A stretch of DNA of 64,000 nucleotides from Flavobacterium odoriferum (GTDB lineage: Bacteria; Bacteroidota; Bacteroidia; Flavobacteriales; Flavobacteriaceae). The stretch spans positions 1 through 64,000 of the forward strand of contig NZ_JAMKFA010000009.1 in the NCBI RefSeq assembly GCF_025499515.1, written 5' to 3'. This document shows, piece after piece, positions 46,238 to 55,696 of this stretch (position 1 is its first letter; each line of letters starts with the position of its first letter). Made by a program: the position numbers and the translations under genes. The notes below the pieces were generated by a model. It did no database searches and had not been told where the DNA came from. It saw only the letters and a list, made by a program, of their open reading frames with translations.

Positions 46238-48166
46238 TTATTCAATAACTGGAATTTCTTCTTCTTTATCAAATGGTCTTTTTCCAAAGATGGCTTCTAA
46301 ATCATCTTTAAAGATTACTTCTTTTTCAATTAAGATGTTTGCTAATTGTGTTAATTTCTCTTTATTTGTTTCTAAAAGATGAATTGCTCTTTGGTATTGC
46401 TCTTCAATTAATTTAGAAATTTCAAAATCGATTACTCTTGCAGTATCTTCAGAATATGGTTTTGAAAAATTATAATCTGATTGCCCTGTTGAATCATAAT
46501 AAGTGATATTTCCAAGTTTATCGTTTAAGCCATAAATAGTAACCATTGCTCTTGCCTGACGGGTGACTTTTTCTAAATCACTCAATGCACCTGTTGAAAT
46601 TTTATCAAAAATTACTTTCTCAGCTGCTCTTCCTCCCATGGTAGCACACATTTCGTCTAACATTTGGTCAGGTCTCACAATTAATCGTTCTTCTGGTAAA
46701 TACCATGCTGCTCCTAAGCTTTGTCCACGAGGAACAATTGTAACTTTTACTAATGGTGCAGCGTGTTCTAACATCCAGCTTACAGTTGCGTGACCAGCCT
46801 CGTGAAAAGCAATTGCTCTTTTTTCATCAGGAGTAACAATTTTATTTTTCTTTTCTAAACCGCCTACAATTCTGTCAACGGCGTCTAGGAAATCTTGTTT
46901 GTCTACCGCTTTTTTGTCTTTACGAGCAGCAATTAAAGCAGCTTCATTACACACGTTAGCAATATCAGCTCCAGAGAATCCAGGGGTTTGTTTTGCTAAA
47001 AATTCGGTATCTAATTCTTCTGATTTTTTTAAAGGTTTTAAATGTACTTCAAAAATTTCTTTACGTTCTCTGATGTCTGGTAAATCCACATAAATTTGTC
47101 TGTCAAAACGACCTGCACGCAATAAAGCTTTGTCTAAAACATCGGCTCTGTTGGTTGCAGCTAATACAATTACGTTTGAATTGGTTCCAAAACCATCCAT
47201 TTCTGTCAGTAATTGGTTTAATGTATTTTCTCTTTCGTCATTTGCACCTGTCATGTTGTTTTTTCCACGCGCTCTACCTACAGCATCAATTTCATCAATG
47301 AAAATAATCGCTGGTGATTTTTCTTTAGCTTGTTTGAATAAATCTCTAACACGAGAAGCTCCAACCCCTACAAACATTTCAACAAAATCTGATCCTGATA
47401 AAGAGAAGAAAGGCACTTTTGCTTCACCAGCAACAGCTTTAGCTAATAATGTTTTTCCTGTTCCTGGAGGGCCAACTAATAATGCTCCCTTTGGAATTTT
47501 TCCTCCAATTGAAGTATATTTTTCTGGATTTTTAAGGAATTCAACAATTTCTTGAATTTCTTCTTTTGCACCTTCTAATCCAGCAACGTTTTCAAATGTT
47601 GTTCTTGTGTCGTTCTTTTCATCAAAAAGTTTTGCTTTTGATTTTCCAATACTAAAAATTTGTCCGCCTCCGCCACCTGAGCCACCAGACATTCTTCGCA
47701 TCATGAAAATCCAAAGAACAACTAATAATAATATTGGAATAATTCCGATGATTAAATCGCCTAAAAAGCTTTCAGGTTCTTTTTCAAAATCATTTATAAG
47801 TTTTGTTTTACGAGCATTTACTAGGCTTTCTTGAAAAGCTTTTAAATCACCAATCTCAAAGTAATAATGAGGTCCTTTGACATTTAATTTGTCAGTAATA
47901 TCATTTTTTACTTTTTCATGTCTTTTATCCGTTAAGGCCTCTTTTTTAAGGTAAACAGTAGCTTTTGTGTTGGTAAATGTTACTCTATCAACTTGTCCAG
48001 CTTCTAAAAATTCATTAAATTTTGATAAACTTGTTTTGCCAGGATTACTTAAATCAAATCCATTAGTAAATAGTTGGATTGTAAAAAAAATCGTTAGGAC
48101 AAGTACAATACTCATCCATGGACTAAATTTAAAGCCAGAATTATTATTGTTGCTATTTTGTGCCAT
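46238..48166 (-). CDS. ftsH: ATP-dependent zinc metalloprotease FtsH
   Basis: A 642-residue membrane AAA+ protease. Two transmembrane helices (about 15-33 and 136-156) flank a periplasmic loop. A Gly-rich stretch precedes the AAA+ domain with Walker A GPPGTGKT (232-239) and Walker B IIFIDEIDAVG. The peptidase zinc site HEAGH is at 455-459. It degrades misassembled membrane proteins and selected cytosolic regulators. It follows rsfS after 8 bases. Confidence 0.98.
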   Translation of the reverse strand: MAQNSNNNNSGFKFSPWMSIVLVLTIFFTIQLFTNGFDLSNPGKTSLSKFNEFLEAGQVDRVTFTNTKATVYLKKEALTDKRHEKVKNDITDKLNVKGPHYYFEIGDLKAFQESLVNARKTKLINDFEKEPESFLGDLIIGIIPILLLVVLWIFMMRRMSGGSGGGGGQIFSIGKSKAKLFDEKNDTRTTFENVAGLEGAKEEIQEIVEFLKNPEKYTSIGGKIPKGALLVGPPGTGKTLLAKAVAGEAKVPFFSLSGSDFVEMFVGVGASRVRDLFKQAKEKSPAIIFIDEIDAVGRARGKNNMTGANDERENTLNQLLTEMDGFGTNSNVIVLAATNRADVLDKALLRAGRFDRQIYVDLPDIRERKEIFEVHLKPLKKSEELDTEFLAKQTPGFSGADIANVCNEAALIAARKDKKAVDKQDFLDAVDRIVGGLEKKNKIVTPDEKRAIAFHEAGHATVSWMLEHAAPLVKVTIVPRGQSLGAAWYLPEERLIVRPDQMLDEMCATMGGRAAEKVIFDKISTGALSDLEKVTRQARAMVTIYGLNDKLGNITYYDSTGQSDYNFSKPYSEDTARVIDFEISKLIEEQYQRAIHLLETNKEKLTQLANILIEKEVIFKDDLEAIFGKRPFDKEEEIPVIE

Positions 48167-48174
48167 AAAATATT

Positions 48175-48546
48175 TTAGTATTTTGTTTCGATAGTTGTGA
48201 TTTTAGCATCACCCCATAAACTTTCAATTCGGTAGTATTCACGAATGTGTTTTTGAAAAACATGTACTACAATATTAACGTAGTCCATTAAAACCCATTC
48301 ACCATTTTCGGCACCTTCAACATGCCAAGGTTTATCTTTTAATTCTTTTGAAACAATTTTTTGAATAGAACCTACAATTGCATTTACTTGTGTGTTTGAA
48401 TTTCCGTTACAAACTACAAAGTAATCACAAACTGTGTTATCAATTGCTCTTAAATCAAGAATATCAATATTTTCTCCTTTTACTTCTTCAATCCCTTTGA
48501 TGATGTTTGCTAATAAATCATCATTGCTAATATTTTTCTTCGCCAT
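48175..48546 (-). CDS. rsfS: Ribosome silencing factor RsfS
   Basis: A 123-residue RsfS/DUF143 protein, which binds L14 and blocks subunit joining when nutrients are short. ENIDILDLRAIDN, CDYFVVCNGNSNTQVNAI, KPWHVEGAENGEWVLMDYVN and VVHVFQKHIREYYRIE are the family motifs. It heads the array with ftsH and is divergent from birA. Confidence 0.96.
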   Translation of the reverse strand: MAKKNISNDDLLANIIKGIEEVKGENIDILDLRAIDNTVCDYFVVCNGNSNTQVNAIVGSIQKIVSKELKDKPWHVEGAENGEWVLMDYVNIVVHVFQKHIREYYRIESLWGDAKITTIETKY

Positions 48547-48566
48547 TTATTATTTTTGAATTTATG

Positions 48567-48574
48567 CAAAGGTA
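48567..48574 (-). promoter_or_regulatory. -7 promoter element before rsfS-ftsH
   Basis: TACCTTTG on the minus strand fits TAnnTTTG and lies 20 bases before the rsfS ATG. It may drive the whole rsfS-ftsH-LUD-cdsA-psd-ACBP-SOD array. Confidence 0.45.
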
Positions 48575-48631
48575 TCATTTTTTGTGATTATTTTTGAACC
48601 TTAACACAAGATTAAAATTTGTTACTATAAT

Positions 48632-49363
48632 ATGAAGTTAATCAAACTCAATGCCATTGATTCAACAAATACTTTTTTGAAGCAATTAGCCACTTCTGAA
48701 GTGGTTGAAAATTTCACAGTAGTTTCCGCAGAACATCAAACAAATGGTAAAGGACAACGAGGTTCAGAATGGTTAATAGAATCGGGTAAGAATCTAACTT
48801 TTAGTGTTTTATATACTAAAACTCCGAATTTACAAATCAACTTATTTACATTAAATGTCATTGTTGCATTAAGTGTTGTGGAAGGATTACAAAATGTAAG
48901 TTCTAAGGAATTTAAAATAAAATGGCCAAACGACATTTTGGCAGAGAATAAAAAAATTGCTGGAATTCTAATTGAAAACAGCATAAAAAGTCAGACTGAA
49001 GTTCAATCAATTATTGGAATTGGCATTAATGTCAACCAAGAAAATTTTGAAAACTTACCACAAGCTTCTTCTTTATGCCTTTTGGAACAACAATTTTTCG
49101 ACAAAGATTTGCTTTTAAAAAACGTAGTCAATCAGTTAGAAAATAATTTAGAACAACTCAATCAACTTTCTGAAGCTTATTTTTGGGAGAAATATCACAA
49201 CTATTTATTTAAGAAAAATATCGTTTCAACATTTGAAGATTCTAACGGAAATCGATTTGTTGGAAAAATTATAAAAGTTACTTTTGAAGGAAAGTTAAAA
49301 GTACAATTGGAAAACGATTCTGAAATTGATTTTGATATTAAGGAAGTAAAAATGCTGTACTAA
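48632..49363 (+). CDS. birA: Biotin--[acetyl-CoA-carboxylase] ligase
   Basis: A 243-residue biotin protein ligase without the DNA-binding N-terminal domain found in E. coli BirA. DSTNTFLKQLA opens the catalytic domain. The biotinyl-AMP loop appears as KGQRGSEWLIESGKNLTFSV (in part; the usual GRGRRGR is modified), followed by KWPNDILAENKKIAGILIEN and GIGINVNQ. It attaches biotin to carboxyl carrier proteins. Without a DNA-binding domain it should not be a repressor. Confidence 0.95.
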   Translation: MKLIKLNAIDSTNTFLKQLATSEVVENFTVVSAEHQTNGKGQRGSEWLIESGKNLTFSVLYTKTPNLQINLFTLNVIVALSVVEGLQNVSSKEFKIKWPNDILAENKKIAGILIENSIKSQTEVQSIIGIGINVNQENFENLPQASSLCLLEQQFFDKDLLLKNVVNQLENNLEQLNQLSEAYFWEKYHNYLFKKNIVSTFEDSNGNRFVGKIIKVTFEGKLKVQLENDSEIDFDIKEVKMLY

Positions 49364-49471
49364 ATTAATCATTCCTTAAAAATACCAAATCGTTTGTTAA
49401 ACTTCATAAAAAAGAATTTCAAATTAAGTACATTTGTGCCAATTTTAAAAAACCCTGAATTCCAACATCTC

Positions 49472-52400
49472 ATGGAAAAAAAAATATTCTCCTTTTTGTT
49501 TTCAACTCGTTTAATGGCTGTTTTATTTATAGCTTTTGCTGCAGCAATGGCTGCCGGAACTTTTATTGAAGATGCATATAACACAGATACAGCTCGTGTA
49601 ATAGTTTATAATGCTTGGTGGTTTGAAACCATTATGGTATTTTTTGTAATCAATTTCATTGGAAACATCAAACGTTATCAGCTGCATAAAAAAGAAAATT
49701 GGGCTACCTTATTATTACATCTTTCTTTTATTTTAATTATTGTTGGAGCTTTTGTTACAAGATATATTAGTTACGAAGGAATGATGCCAATTAGAGAAGG
49801 CGAATCGGCAAATATTATTTATTCAGACAAACCATATTTAACTGTTTTAGTTGATGGAGATTATAAAGGTGAAATGAAGCGAAAAACCTTTGAAAAAGGT
49901 TTAATTTTAGCTCCTGAAGTTAAAGAAGATGCTTTTTTGAACGCATTTGCAAGTAATGATTTCTCAATGAATGGCGAATTTAGCGGAACGAAATTTGAAG
50001 TAGAACATCAAGAGTTTGTTATGAACGCAACCGAAACCGTTGTTGCTTCAGAAACAGGTCAATTGATGCTAAAAATGGTAGAGTCGAGTGAAGGAACGCG
50101 TCATGAACATTACTTAAAAGAAGGCGAAGTTCAAAATTTACATAACGTACTTTTTGCTTTTAATAAATATACAGAAGGAGCTATTAATATTACCAAAATC
50201 AGTGAAGCTTACACCATTCAAACGCCTTTTGAAGGAGATTTTATGCGAATGGCAGATAAATTACAAGGGAAAGTAGTAAAAGATGCTGTACAACCTTTAA
50301 TGTTACGTTCATTGTATAACATTGGTGGCGCACAATTTGTGTTTCCTGAACCAGCAATTAAAGGTGAATTGGTTTTTAAATCAAACAATGATTTTAAAGA
50401 CAAGCAAACTGATGATGCATTAAAAGTTAAAATCAAAACACAAGGCAAAGAAGAAATCCTAACACTAGTTGGCGCGAGAGGAAAACAAGGAATCCCTCAA
50501 AGTGTAAAAATTGGCAATTTAGAATTTACATTATTCTTTGGAAGTAAAATTTATAACACGCCTTTTAATATCAAATTAGATGATTTTATTGCCGATAAAT
50601 ATCCTGGAACAGAAAAAAGTTATTCGGCTTTCAAAAGTAAAGTAGAAGTGCAAGATGCAGAAAAAAAGAATACATTCAAAGATAGTATTTTTATGAATAA
50701 TGTATTGGATTATAGAGGTTTTAGATTGTTTCAAGCAGGTTTTGATCCAGATGAAAAAGGAACTCAATTATCTGTAAGTCACGATTTTTGGGGAACCTGG
50801 ATAACTTATATTGGTTATTTTCTATTGTATCTTGGAATGATGGCAATTTTGTTTAATAAAAATACACGGTTTGCAAGTTTGAAAGAAAAATTAGAAAAAG
50901 TCAAAATTAAAAAATCAAAACTATTAAGTATTGTATTGATTTTATTTTCTTCATTAACTTTTGCACAACACAATCATCAACCAAGCAAGGAAGAAACGCT
51001 TACTTTATTAAAAAAATACGTTGTTTCTGAAGAACATGCGTCACAGTTTGGAAAAGTTGTTATTCAAGATAACGGTCGAATGAAGCCAATCAATACGTTT
51101 TCATCAGAATTACTTCGTAAAGTATCAAAAAGTGATACCTATGAAGGTATGAATTCCGATCAAGCGTTCTTGTCGATGACACAATATCCTCAATATTGGT
51201 ATAATTTGCCAATCATTTATTTAAAAAGAGGAAATGACAGTATTCGCAAATTAATTGGAGTTGAAAAAGATGCAAAATATGCACCATTAGTCGCTTTTTT
51301 TGATGAAGCTGGAGGTTATAAATTAGCCAATCTTTTAGATGCAGCTTACAAAGAACCTGTTCCTAATCAATTTCAAAAAGATTTTATTGATGCGGATAAA
51401 AAAGTAAACTTATTGTATTCTGCTTTAAGTGGTCAAATTTTAAAAGTTTTTCCAGTTCCTGGTGATAAAACTAACAAATGGGTTTCATTTTTAGAAGTGA
51501 ATCAGCCAACAGGCACTTCGTTAGATTCGATTAAAAATGTGATGCCGTTCTATTTGAATGCTGTAGATAAAGCAACACAAAGTAACGATTATAAATTAGC
51601 TAATAGTTTGCTTACAGGTTTAACACAATATCAAAATAAATACGGTGCAGCTGTAATGCTTTCAGAAAGTAAAATCAATTCTGAAATCATGTACAACAAA
51701 TATGATATTTTCAAGCGATTGTATTATATGTATATGTTGGCTGGAGTTTTAATGTTGATTTTTTGTATTGTTCAAATTTTTAAAGATTCAAAATTAATTA
51801 GAACTATTATCAATGTTTTTCATGGATTGATTGGTTTGTTTTTCGTGTTACACTTAGCTGGATTAATTGTTAGATGGTATATTTCTGGTCATGCGCCTTG
51901 GAGTGATGCTTATGAAAGTATGATTTATGTAGGTTGGGCAACCATGTTCTTTGGATTAGCTTTTGGTAAAGATTCAAAACTTACAGTAGCTTCAACAGCA
52001 TTTGTAACTGCGATGATTTTAATGATTGCACATTGGAATTGGATGGATCCATCAATTGGAAACTTACAACCCGTTTTAAATTCATATTGGTTAATGATTC
52101 ACGTTGCTGTTATTGTAGCGAGTTACGGACCATTTACATTAGCGATGGTTTTAGGTTTAGTTTCTTTATTTTTAATGATTTTTACTAACGAAAAGAACAA
52201 AGAAAGAATGAAATTAAGCATAGACGAAATCACATATATCAATGAAATGGCGTTAACCGTAGGTTTGGTCATGTTAACCATAGGAAACTTCCTTGGCGGA
52301 CAATGGGCAAACGAAAGTTGGGGACGTTATTGGGGTTGGGATCCAAAAGAAACTTGGGCGTTAATCAGTATTATGGTGTATGCGTTTGTAATTCACGCGC

Positions 52401-52627
52401 GTTTTGTACCAGCATTAAGAGGAAGATGGATTTATAATGTTATGAGTGTTTTTGCTTTCGCATCGATTGTTATGACCTATTTTGGTGTAAATTTCCATTT
52501 AAGTGGTTTACATAGCTATGCTTCGGGAGAAAAACAAAACGTTACGTATTATATTTACATTGCAATAGGCGTAGCTATAATTTCGGCTTTGGCTTATTTT
52601 CCGTACAGAAAATATATTAAAAAGTAG
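49472..52627 (+). CDS. ccsA: Cytochrome c biogenesis protein, ResB-CcsA fusion (CcsBA)
   Basis: A 1051-residue fusion of the two system II haem transport and ligation subunits. The ResB part covers about 1-480 (early transmembrane helices, large periplasmic domain, then GTWITYIGYFLLYLGMM). A second periplasmic stretch with Cys-free mixed sequence follows. The CcsA part (about 740-1051) has paired helices and the haem-handling WWD signature WGRYWGWDPKETWALI near 950-965, with flanking His residues. It assembles c-type cytochromes in the periplasm. The ATG at 49472 is chosen over an upstream TTG. Confidence 0.95.
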   Translation: MEKKIFSFLFSTRLMAVLFIAFAAAMAAGTFIEDAYNTDTARVIVYNAWWFETIMVFFVINFIGNIKRYQLHKKENWATLLLHLSFILIIVGAFVTRYISYEGMMPIREGESANIIYSDKPYLTVLVDGDYKGEMKRKTFEKGLILAPEVKEDAFLNAFASNDFSMNGEFSGTKFEVEHQEFVMNATETVVASETGQLMLKMVESSEGTRHEHYLKEGEVQNLHNVLFAFNKYTEGAINITKISEAYTIQTPFEGDFMRMADKLQGKVVKDAVQPLMLRSLYNIGGAQFVFPEPAIKGELVFKSNNDFKDKQTDDALKVKIKTQGKEEILTLVGARGKQGIPQSVKIGNLEFTLFFGSKIYNTPFNIKLDDFIADKYPGTEKSYSAFKSKVEVQDAEKKNTFKDSIFMNNVLDYRGFRLFQAGFDPDEKGTQLSVSHDFWGTWITYIGYFLLYLGMMAILFNKNTRFASLKEKLEKVKIKKSKLLSIVLILFSSLTFAQHNHQPSKEETLTLLKKYVVSEEHASQFGKVVIQDNGRMKPINTFSSELLRKVSKSDTYEGMNSDQAFLSMTQYPQYWYNLPIIYLKRGNDSIRKLIGVEKDAKYAPLVAFFDEAGGYKLANLLDAAYKEPVPNQFQKDFIDADKKVNLLYSALSGQILKVFPVPGDKTNKWVSFLEVNQPTGTSLDSIKNVMPFYLNAVDKATQSNDYKLANSLLTGLTQYQNKYGAAVMLSESKINSEIMYNKYDIFKRLYYMYMLAGVLMLIFCIVQIFKDSKLIRTIINVFHGLIGLFFVLHLAGLIVRWYISGHAPWSDAYESMIYVGWATMFFGLAFGKDSKLTVASTAFVTAMILMIAHWNWMDPSIGNLQPVLNSYWLMIHVAVIVASYGPFTLAMVLGLVSLFLMIFTNEKNKERMKLSIDEITYINEMALTVGLVMLTIGNFLGGQWANESWGRYWGWDPKETWALISIMVYAFVIHARFVPALRGRWIYNVMSVFAFASIVMTYFGVNFHLSGLHSYASGEKQNVTYYIYIAIGVAIISALAYFPYRKYIKK

Positions 52628-52651
52628 TTTCTAAAATTGAAATCATATAAA

Positions 52652-52680
52652 GAAGACTATCATTTTGGTAGTCTTTTTTT
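52652..52680 (+). terminator. Terminator after ccsBA
   Basis: AAGACTA pairs with TAGTCTT across a 9-base loop and runs into T residues. Confidence 0.75.
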
Positions 52681-52715
52681 ATGAAATGTTTAGCAGAATT
52701 TAAATTGTAAAGTTT

Positions 52716-52723
52716 TAAATTTG
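52716..52723 (+). promoter_or_regulatory. -7 promoter element before the glutathione peroxidase gene
   Basis: TAAATTTG matches TAnnTTTG 17 bases before the ATG at 52741. The -33 element is unclear. Confidence 0.4.
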
Positions 52724-52740
52724 AGTAAAATTATTGAAAA

Positions 52741-53331
52741 ATGAAAAAATCACTTTTATTGTTTTTAGCAATTACTTCTTTATGGAGTTGTCAAAACCAA
52801 GCACAAAACAAAACATCAACACAATCTAAATCAGAAACACCTATGTCAGCAGAAACGATTTATCAATTTAAAGTAGAAGATTTGGACGGAAACGCTTTTG
52901 ATTTTTCAACCTTAAAAGGAAAGAAGATCTTAGTTGTAAACACCGCTTCTGAATGTGGATTAACACCGCAATATGAACAATTGCAAGCGATTTACGAAAA
53001 GTATAAAGACAAGAACTTTGTAATTGTAGGTTTCCCAGCAAATAATTTTGGTTCACAAGAACCAGGAACAAATGCGCAAATTGCTACTTTTTGTCAAAAA
53101 AATTATGGTGTTTCTTTTCCAATGATGAGTAAAATCTCGGTAAAAGGAAAAGATATGCATGCTGTATATCAATTTTTAACGCAAAAAGCCAAAAACGGGT
53201 TGCAAGACAGCGATGTAGAATGGAATTTCCAAAAATACTTAATCAATGAAAATGGTGAATTAGCAAAGGTAGTTTTGCCAAGAGTACTTCCTACGGATGC
53301 TGAAATCACCAATTGGATTGAAGGGAAATAG
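52741..53331 (+). CDS. Glutathione peroxidase family lipoprotein
   Basis: A 196-residue thiol peroxidase of the glutathione peroxidase family. The N-terminal signal with lipobox LWSC (Cys17) and a Ser/Lys/Gln-rich linker predict membrane anchoring on the periplasmic side. The peroxidatic Cys72 lies in VNTASECGLTPQY. The FPANNFGSQEPG motif and the Trp-Asn pair in VEWNFQKYL complete the active site. It reduces hydroperoxides, probably with thioredoxin-like donors. Confidence 0.93.
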   Translation: MKKSLLLFLAITSLWSCQNQAQNKTSTQSKSETPMSAETIYQFKVEDLDGNAFDFSTLKGKKILVVNTASECGLTPQYEQLQAIYEKYKDKNFVIVGFPANNFGSQEPGTNAQIATFCQKNYGVSFPMMSKISVKGKDMHAVYQFLTQKAKNGLQDSDVEWNFQKYLINENGELAKVVLPRVLPTDAEITNWIEGK

Positions 53332-53339
53332 TTAGTAAT

Positions 53340-53398
53340 AAGTGTTCAGTATATAGTGTTCATTTTCTTCTGTTTATAGAACTCTGAACACTTTTTTT
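53340..53398. terminator. Long-looped terminator after the peroxidase gene
   Basis: AAGTGTTCAG (53340-53349) pairs with CTGAACACTT (53384-53393) across about 34 bases and is followed by T residues. The left arm belongs to a near-tandem copy (AGTGTTCA repeats with a 14-base step). Confidence 0.65.
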
Positions 53399-53891
53399 AT
53401 AGAATTTTCTGAACAAAAACAGAATGTAACCATCGGTCAAATTTATAACCTGATTCCTTAATAAACCCAACTTCTTCAAAGCCGAATTTCTTATGAAAAT
53501 CGATGCTGTTTGTGTTTTCTGAATCAATAACACCAATCATCGTGTGAAGGTTTTGTTTTTTTGCTCTTTCGATTAATTCGGTCAATAATAATTTTCCGAT
53601 GCCTCTTCCAATAGCATTTTTATTCGCATAAACCGAATGTTCTACCGTGAATTTATACGCTTCTCTGAATCGGAATTCGCTATAATATCCAAAGCCTAAG
53701 ACTTCATTATTAAATTCGGCTACAATTACAGGAAAACCTTTCTGAATTTTTTCTTCAAAAATAGCTTCTTGTGTGACTAAAGTTCTGACATTGTAATCGT
53801 ACAAAGCGGTTGAATGCAAAATTGCATCGTTGATGATGTCTAAAATTGCAGGACAATCAGCTATTTGGTAGTCTCTAATATTTATATCCAT
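53397..53891 (-). CDS. GNAT N-acetyltransferase, phosphinothricin acetyltransferase-like
   Basis: A 164-residue GNAT-fold enzyme. ILDIINDAILHSTALYDY resembles the N-terminus of Pat/Bar-type acetyltransferases. The acetyl-CoA site appears as GRGIGKLLLTELI (about 95-107), followed by NTNSIDFHKKFGFEEVGF. The natural substrate is likely an amino acid analogue such as methionine sulfone or sulfoximine, by family analogy only. The gene is divergent from menD. Confidence 0.88.
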   Translation of the reverse strand: MDINIRDYQIADCPAILDIINDAILHSTALYDYNVRTLVTQEAIFEEKIQKGFPVIVAEFNNEVLGFGYYSEFRFREAYKFTVEHSVYANKNAIGRGIGKLLLTELIERAKKQNLHTMIGVIDSENTNSIDFHKKFGFEEVGFIKESGYKFDRWLHSVFVQKIL

Positions 53892-53940
53892 TTCGTAAAG
53901 AAATTACGTAGTAAAAGTACTAAAAACCTTTTCAACTTCG

Positions 53941-53948
53941 TAACTTTG
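53941..53948 (+). promoter_or_regulatory. -7 promoter element before menD
   Basis: TAACTTTG fits the TAnnTTTG consensus and ends 21 bases before the menD ATG. No clear -33 is seen. Confidence 0.45.
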
Positions 53949-53969
53949 TACTTCAGTTATTTTTTTAAA

Positions 53970-55625
53970 ATGATGTATCCTAAAATTCCTTTAGCGCAAA
54001 GTATTATAGAAATTTGCCAACAAAAAGGAGTCCAACATATCGTAATTTCACCAGGTTCGCGCAATGCTCCTTTGACGATTGGATTTACTAACAATCCGTT
54101 TTTCAAATGTTACAGTATTGCTGACGAACGTAGTGCTGCATTTTTTGCTTTGGGAATTGCCCAACAGTTGCAAGAACCAGTTGTTGTAGTTTGTACTTCG
54201 GGTTCTGCTTTGCTGAATTATTATCCTGCGCTTGCAGAGGCTTTTTACAGCCAAATTCCATTAGTAGTAATTTCTGCGGATAGACCACAAAATAAGATTG
54301 ATATTGGTGACGGACAAACTATTCGTCAGAAAAATGTTTTTGCGAATCACAGTTTGTACAATGCTAATTTGCAAGAAAATGTATCGACTGAAAACGACAA
54401 TCACATTCAAATGGCGTTGCATGTTGCGGTTACTAAGAAAGGACCAGTTCACATTAATGCACCTTTTGAAGAACCTTTGTATGAAACGGTTTCCGAATTG
54501 CAAGTACAACCTGAAATTGTCGATTTTAATACTGAAAGCAAATCTTTTTCTTTAGGAAATTCGACTATTGAAACTTGGAACAAAGCCACTAAAAAAATGG
54601 TTTTAGTAGGAGAGTTGTTTCCAAATTCGTTAGAGCAAAAGTATTTGGATGCTTTAGCGAATGACCCAAGTGTTGTGGTTTTAACCGAAAAAACATCTAA
54701 TTTACATCATCCAACATTCATCGACCAAATTGATACATTGATTACGCCTTTCACGGATGAAGATTTCAAAGCATTTCAGCCTGAAATTCTATTAACTTTT
54801 GGTGGAATGGTCGTTTCGAAACGTATCAAAGCGTTTTTACGAAAATACAAACCAACGCATCATTGGCATGTAGATGAATTACGTGCGTATGATACTTTTG
54901 GAGCGCTTACGAATCATTTTGAAACTAAAATTAATACGTTTTTGAGTCAGTTATTGACTGAAGAAACGATTGAAAGTTCATATCAATCAAGTATTGCAAC
55001 TATTTGGAAAGATAGAGTAGCAAAACATCAAGAATACACCGCAAAAATTCCGTTTTCAGATTTTAAAGTGTTTGATTTTATTTGTCAAAATGTGCCAAAA
55101 AACAGTCAGTTACAAGTCAGTAATAGTTCGGCGATACGTTATTTACAGTTGTTTGATTTAGATAAAAGCATTCAAGTTTTTTGTAATCGAGGAACAAGTG
55201 GTATCGATGGAAGCACTTCTACAGCCATTGGAGCAGCTTTAGCGTCTGATTTGCCAACGATGTTGATTACGGGCGATATTAGCTTTTTATACGACAGCAA
55301 CGCTTTGTGGAACAATTACATTCCAAAAAACTTCAAGATTATTTTACTGAATAACAGCGGTGGTGGTATTTTTAGAATTCTACCTGGACATCAAGAAACA
55401 GAAACGTTTAACACGTATTTTGAAACTTCTCACCAATTAAATGCTTTACATTTGGCCAAAATGTATGGTTTTGATTATTATACAGCAACAGATGAAGATA
55501 GTTTAAAGACTTCTTATAAATCTTTTTTAAATCAAAATAACAAGCCTTGTATTTTAGAAATTTTTACTCCTGAAAAAAGCAATAATAAGATTTTATTAGA
55601 TTTTTTTGGGGCGTTAAAAAAATAA
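53970..55625 (+). CDS. menD: 2-succinyl-5-enolpyruvyl-6-hydroxy-3-cyclohexene-1-carboxylate synthase
   Basis: A 551-residue thiamine-diphosphate enzyme of menaquinone synthesis. It couples isochorismate and 2-oxoglutarate to SEPHCHC. The N-terminal VISPGSRNAPL, the cofactor Glu region SIADERSAAFFALG, VCTSGSALLNYYPALAEA and the C-terminal GTSGIDGSTSTAIGAAL plus NNSGGGIFRILPG are typical. Two successive ATG codons (53970, 53973) are possible starts; the longer reading frame to 53865 overlaps the divergent gene and is unlikely. The product supports the respiratory quinone pool. Confidence 0.97.
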   Translation: MMYPKIPLAQSIIEICQQKGVQHIVISPGSRNAPLTIGFTNNPFFKCYSIADERSAAFFALGIAQQLQEPVVVVCTSGSALLNYYPALAEAFYSQIPLVVISADRPQNKIDIGDGQTIRQKNVFANHSLYNANLQENVSTENDNHIQMALHVAVTKKGPVHINAPFEEPLYETVSELQVQPEIVDFNTESKSFSLGNSTIETWNKATKKMVLVGELFPNSLEQKYLDALANDPSVVVLTEKTSNLHHPTFIDQIDTLITPFTDEDFKAFQPEILLTFGGMVVSKRIKAFLRKYKPTHHWHVDELRAYDTFGALTNHFETKINTFLSQLLTEETIESSYQSSIATIWKDRVAKHQEYTAKIPFSDFKVFDFICQNVPKNSQLQVSNSSAIRYLQLFDLDKSIQVFCNRGTSGIDGSTSTAIGAALASDLPTMLITGDISFLYDSNALWNNYIPKNFKIILLNNSGGGIFRILPGHQETETFNTYFETSHQLNALHLAKMYGFDYYTATDEDSLKTSYKSFLNQNNKPCILEIFTPEKSNNKILLDFFGALKK

Positions 55626-55696
55626 TTCTTAATTAAAACAATTGTTAAAAAAAATGTTTAAATTTGAGATTATTAACAACTTAAAAAAAATTAATC

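Noticed and set aside
47130-47555. Plus-strand 141-codon frame opposite ftsH
   Set aside because: Overlaps the FtsH AAA+ domain on the other strand; no start context, no family resemblance.
53865-53969. N-terminal extension of MenD
   Set aside because: The extension overlaps the divergent acetyltransferase gene and precedes the conserved MenD start. A -7 promoter element lies inside it.
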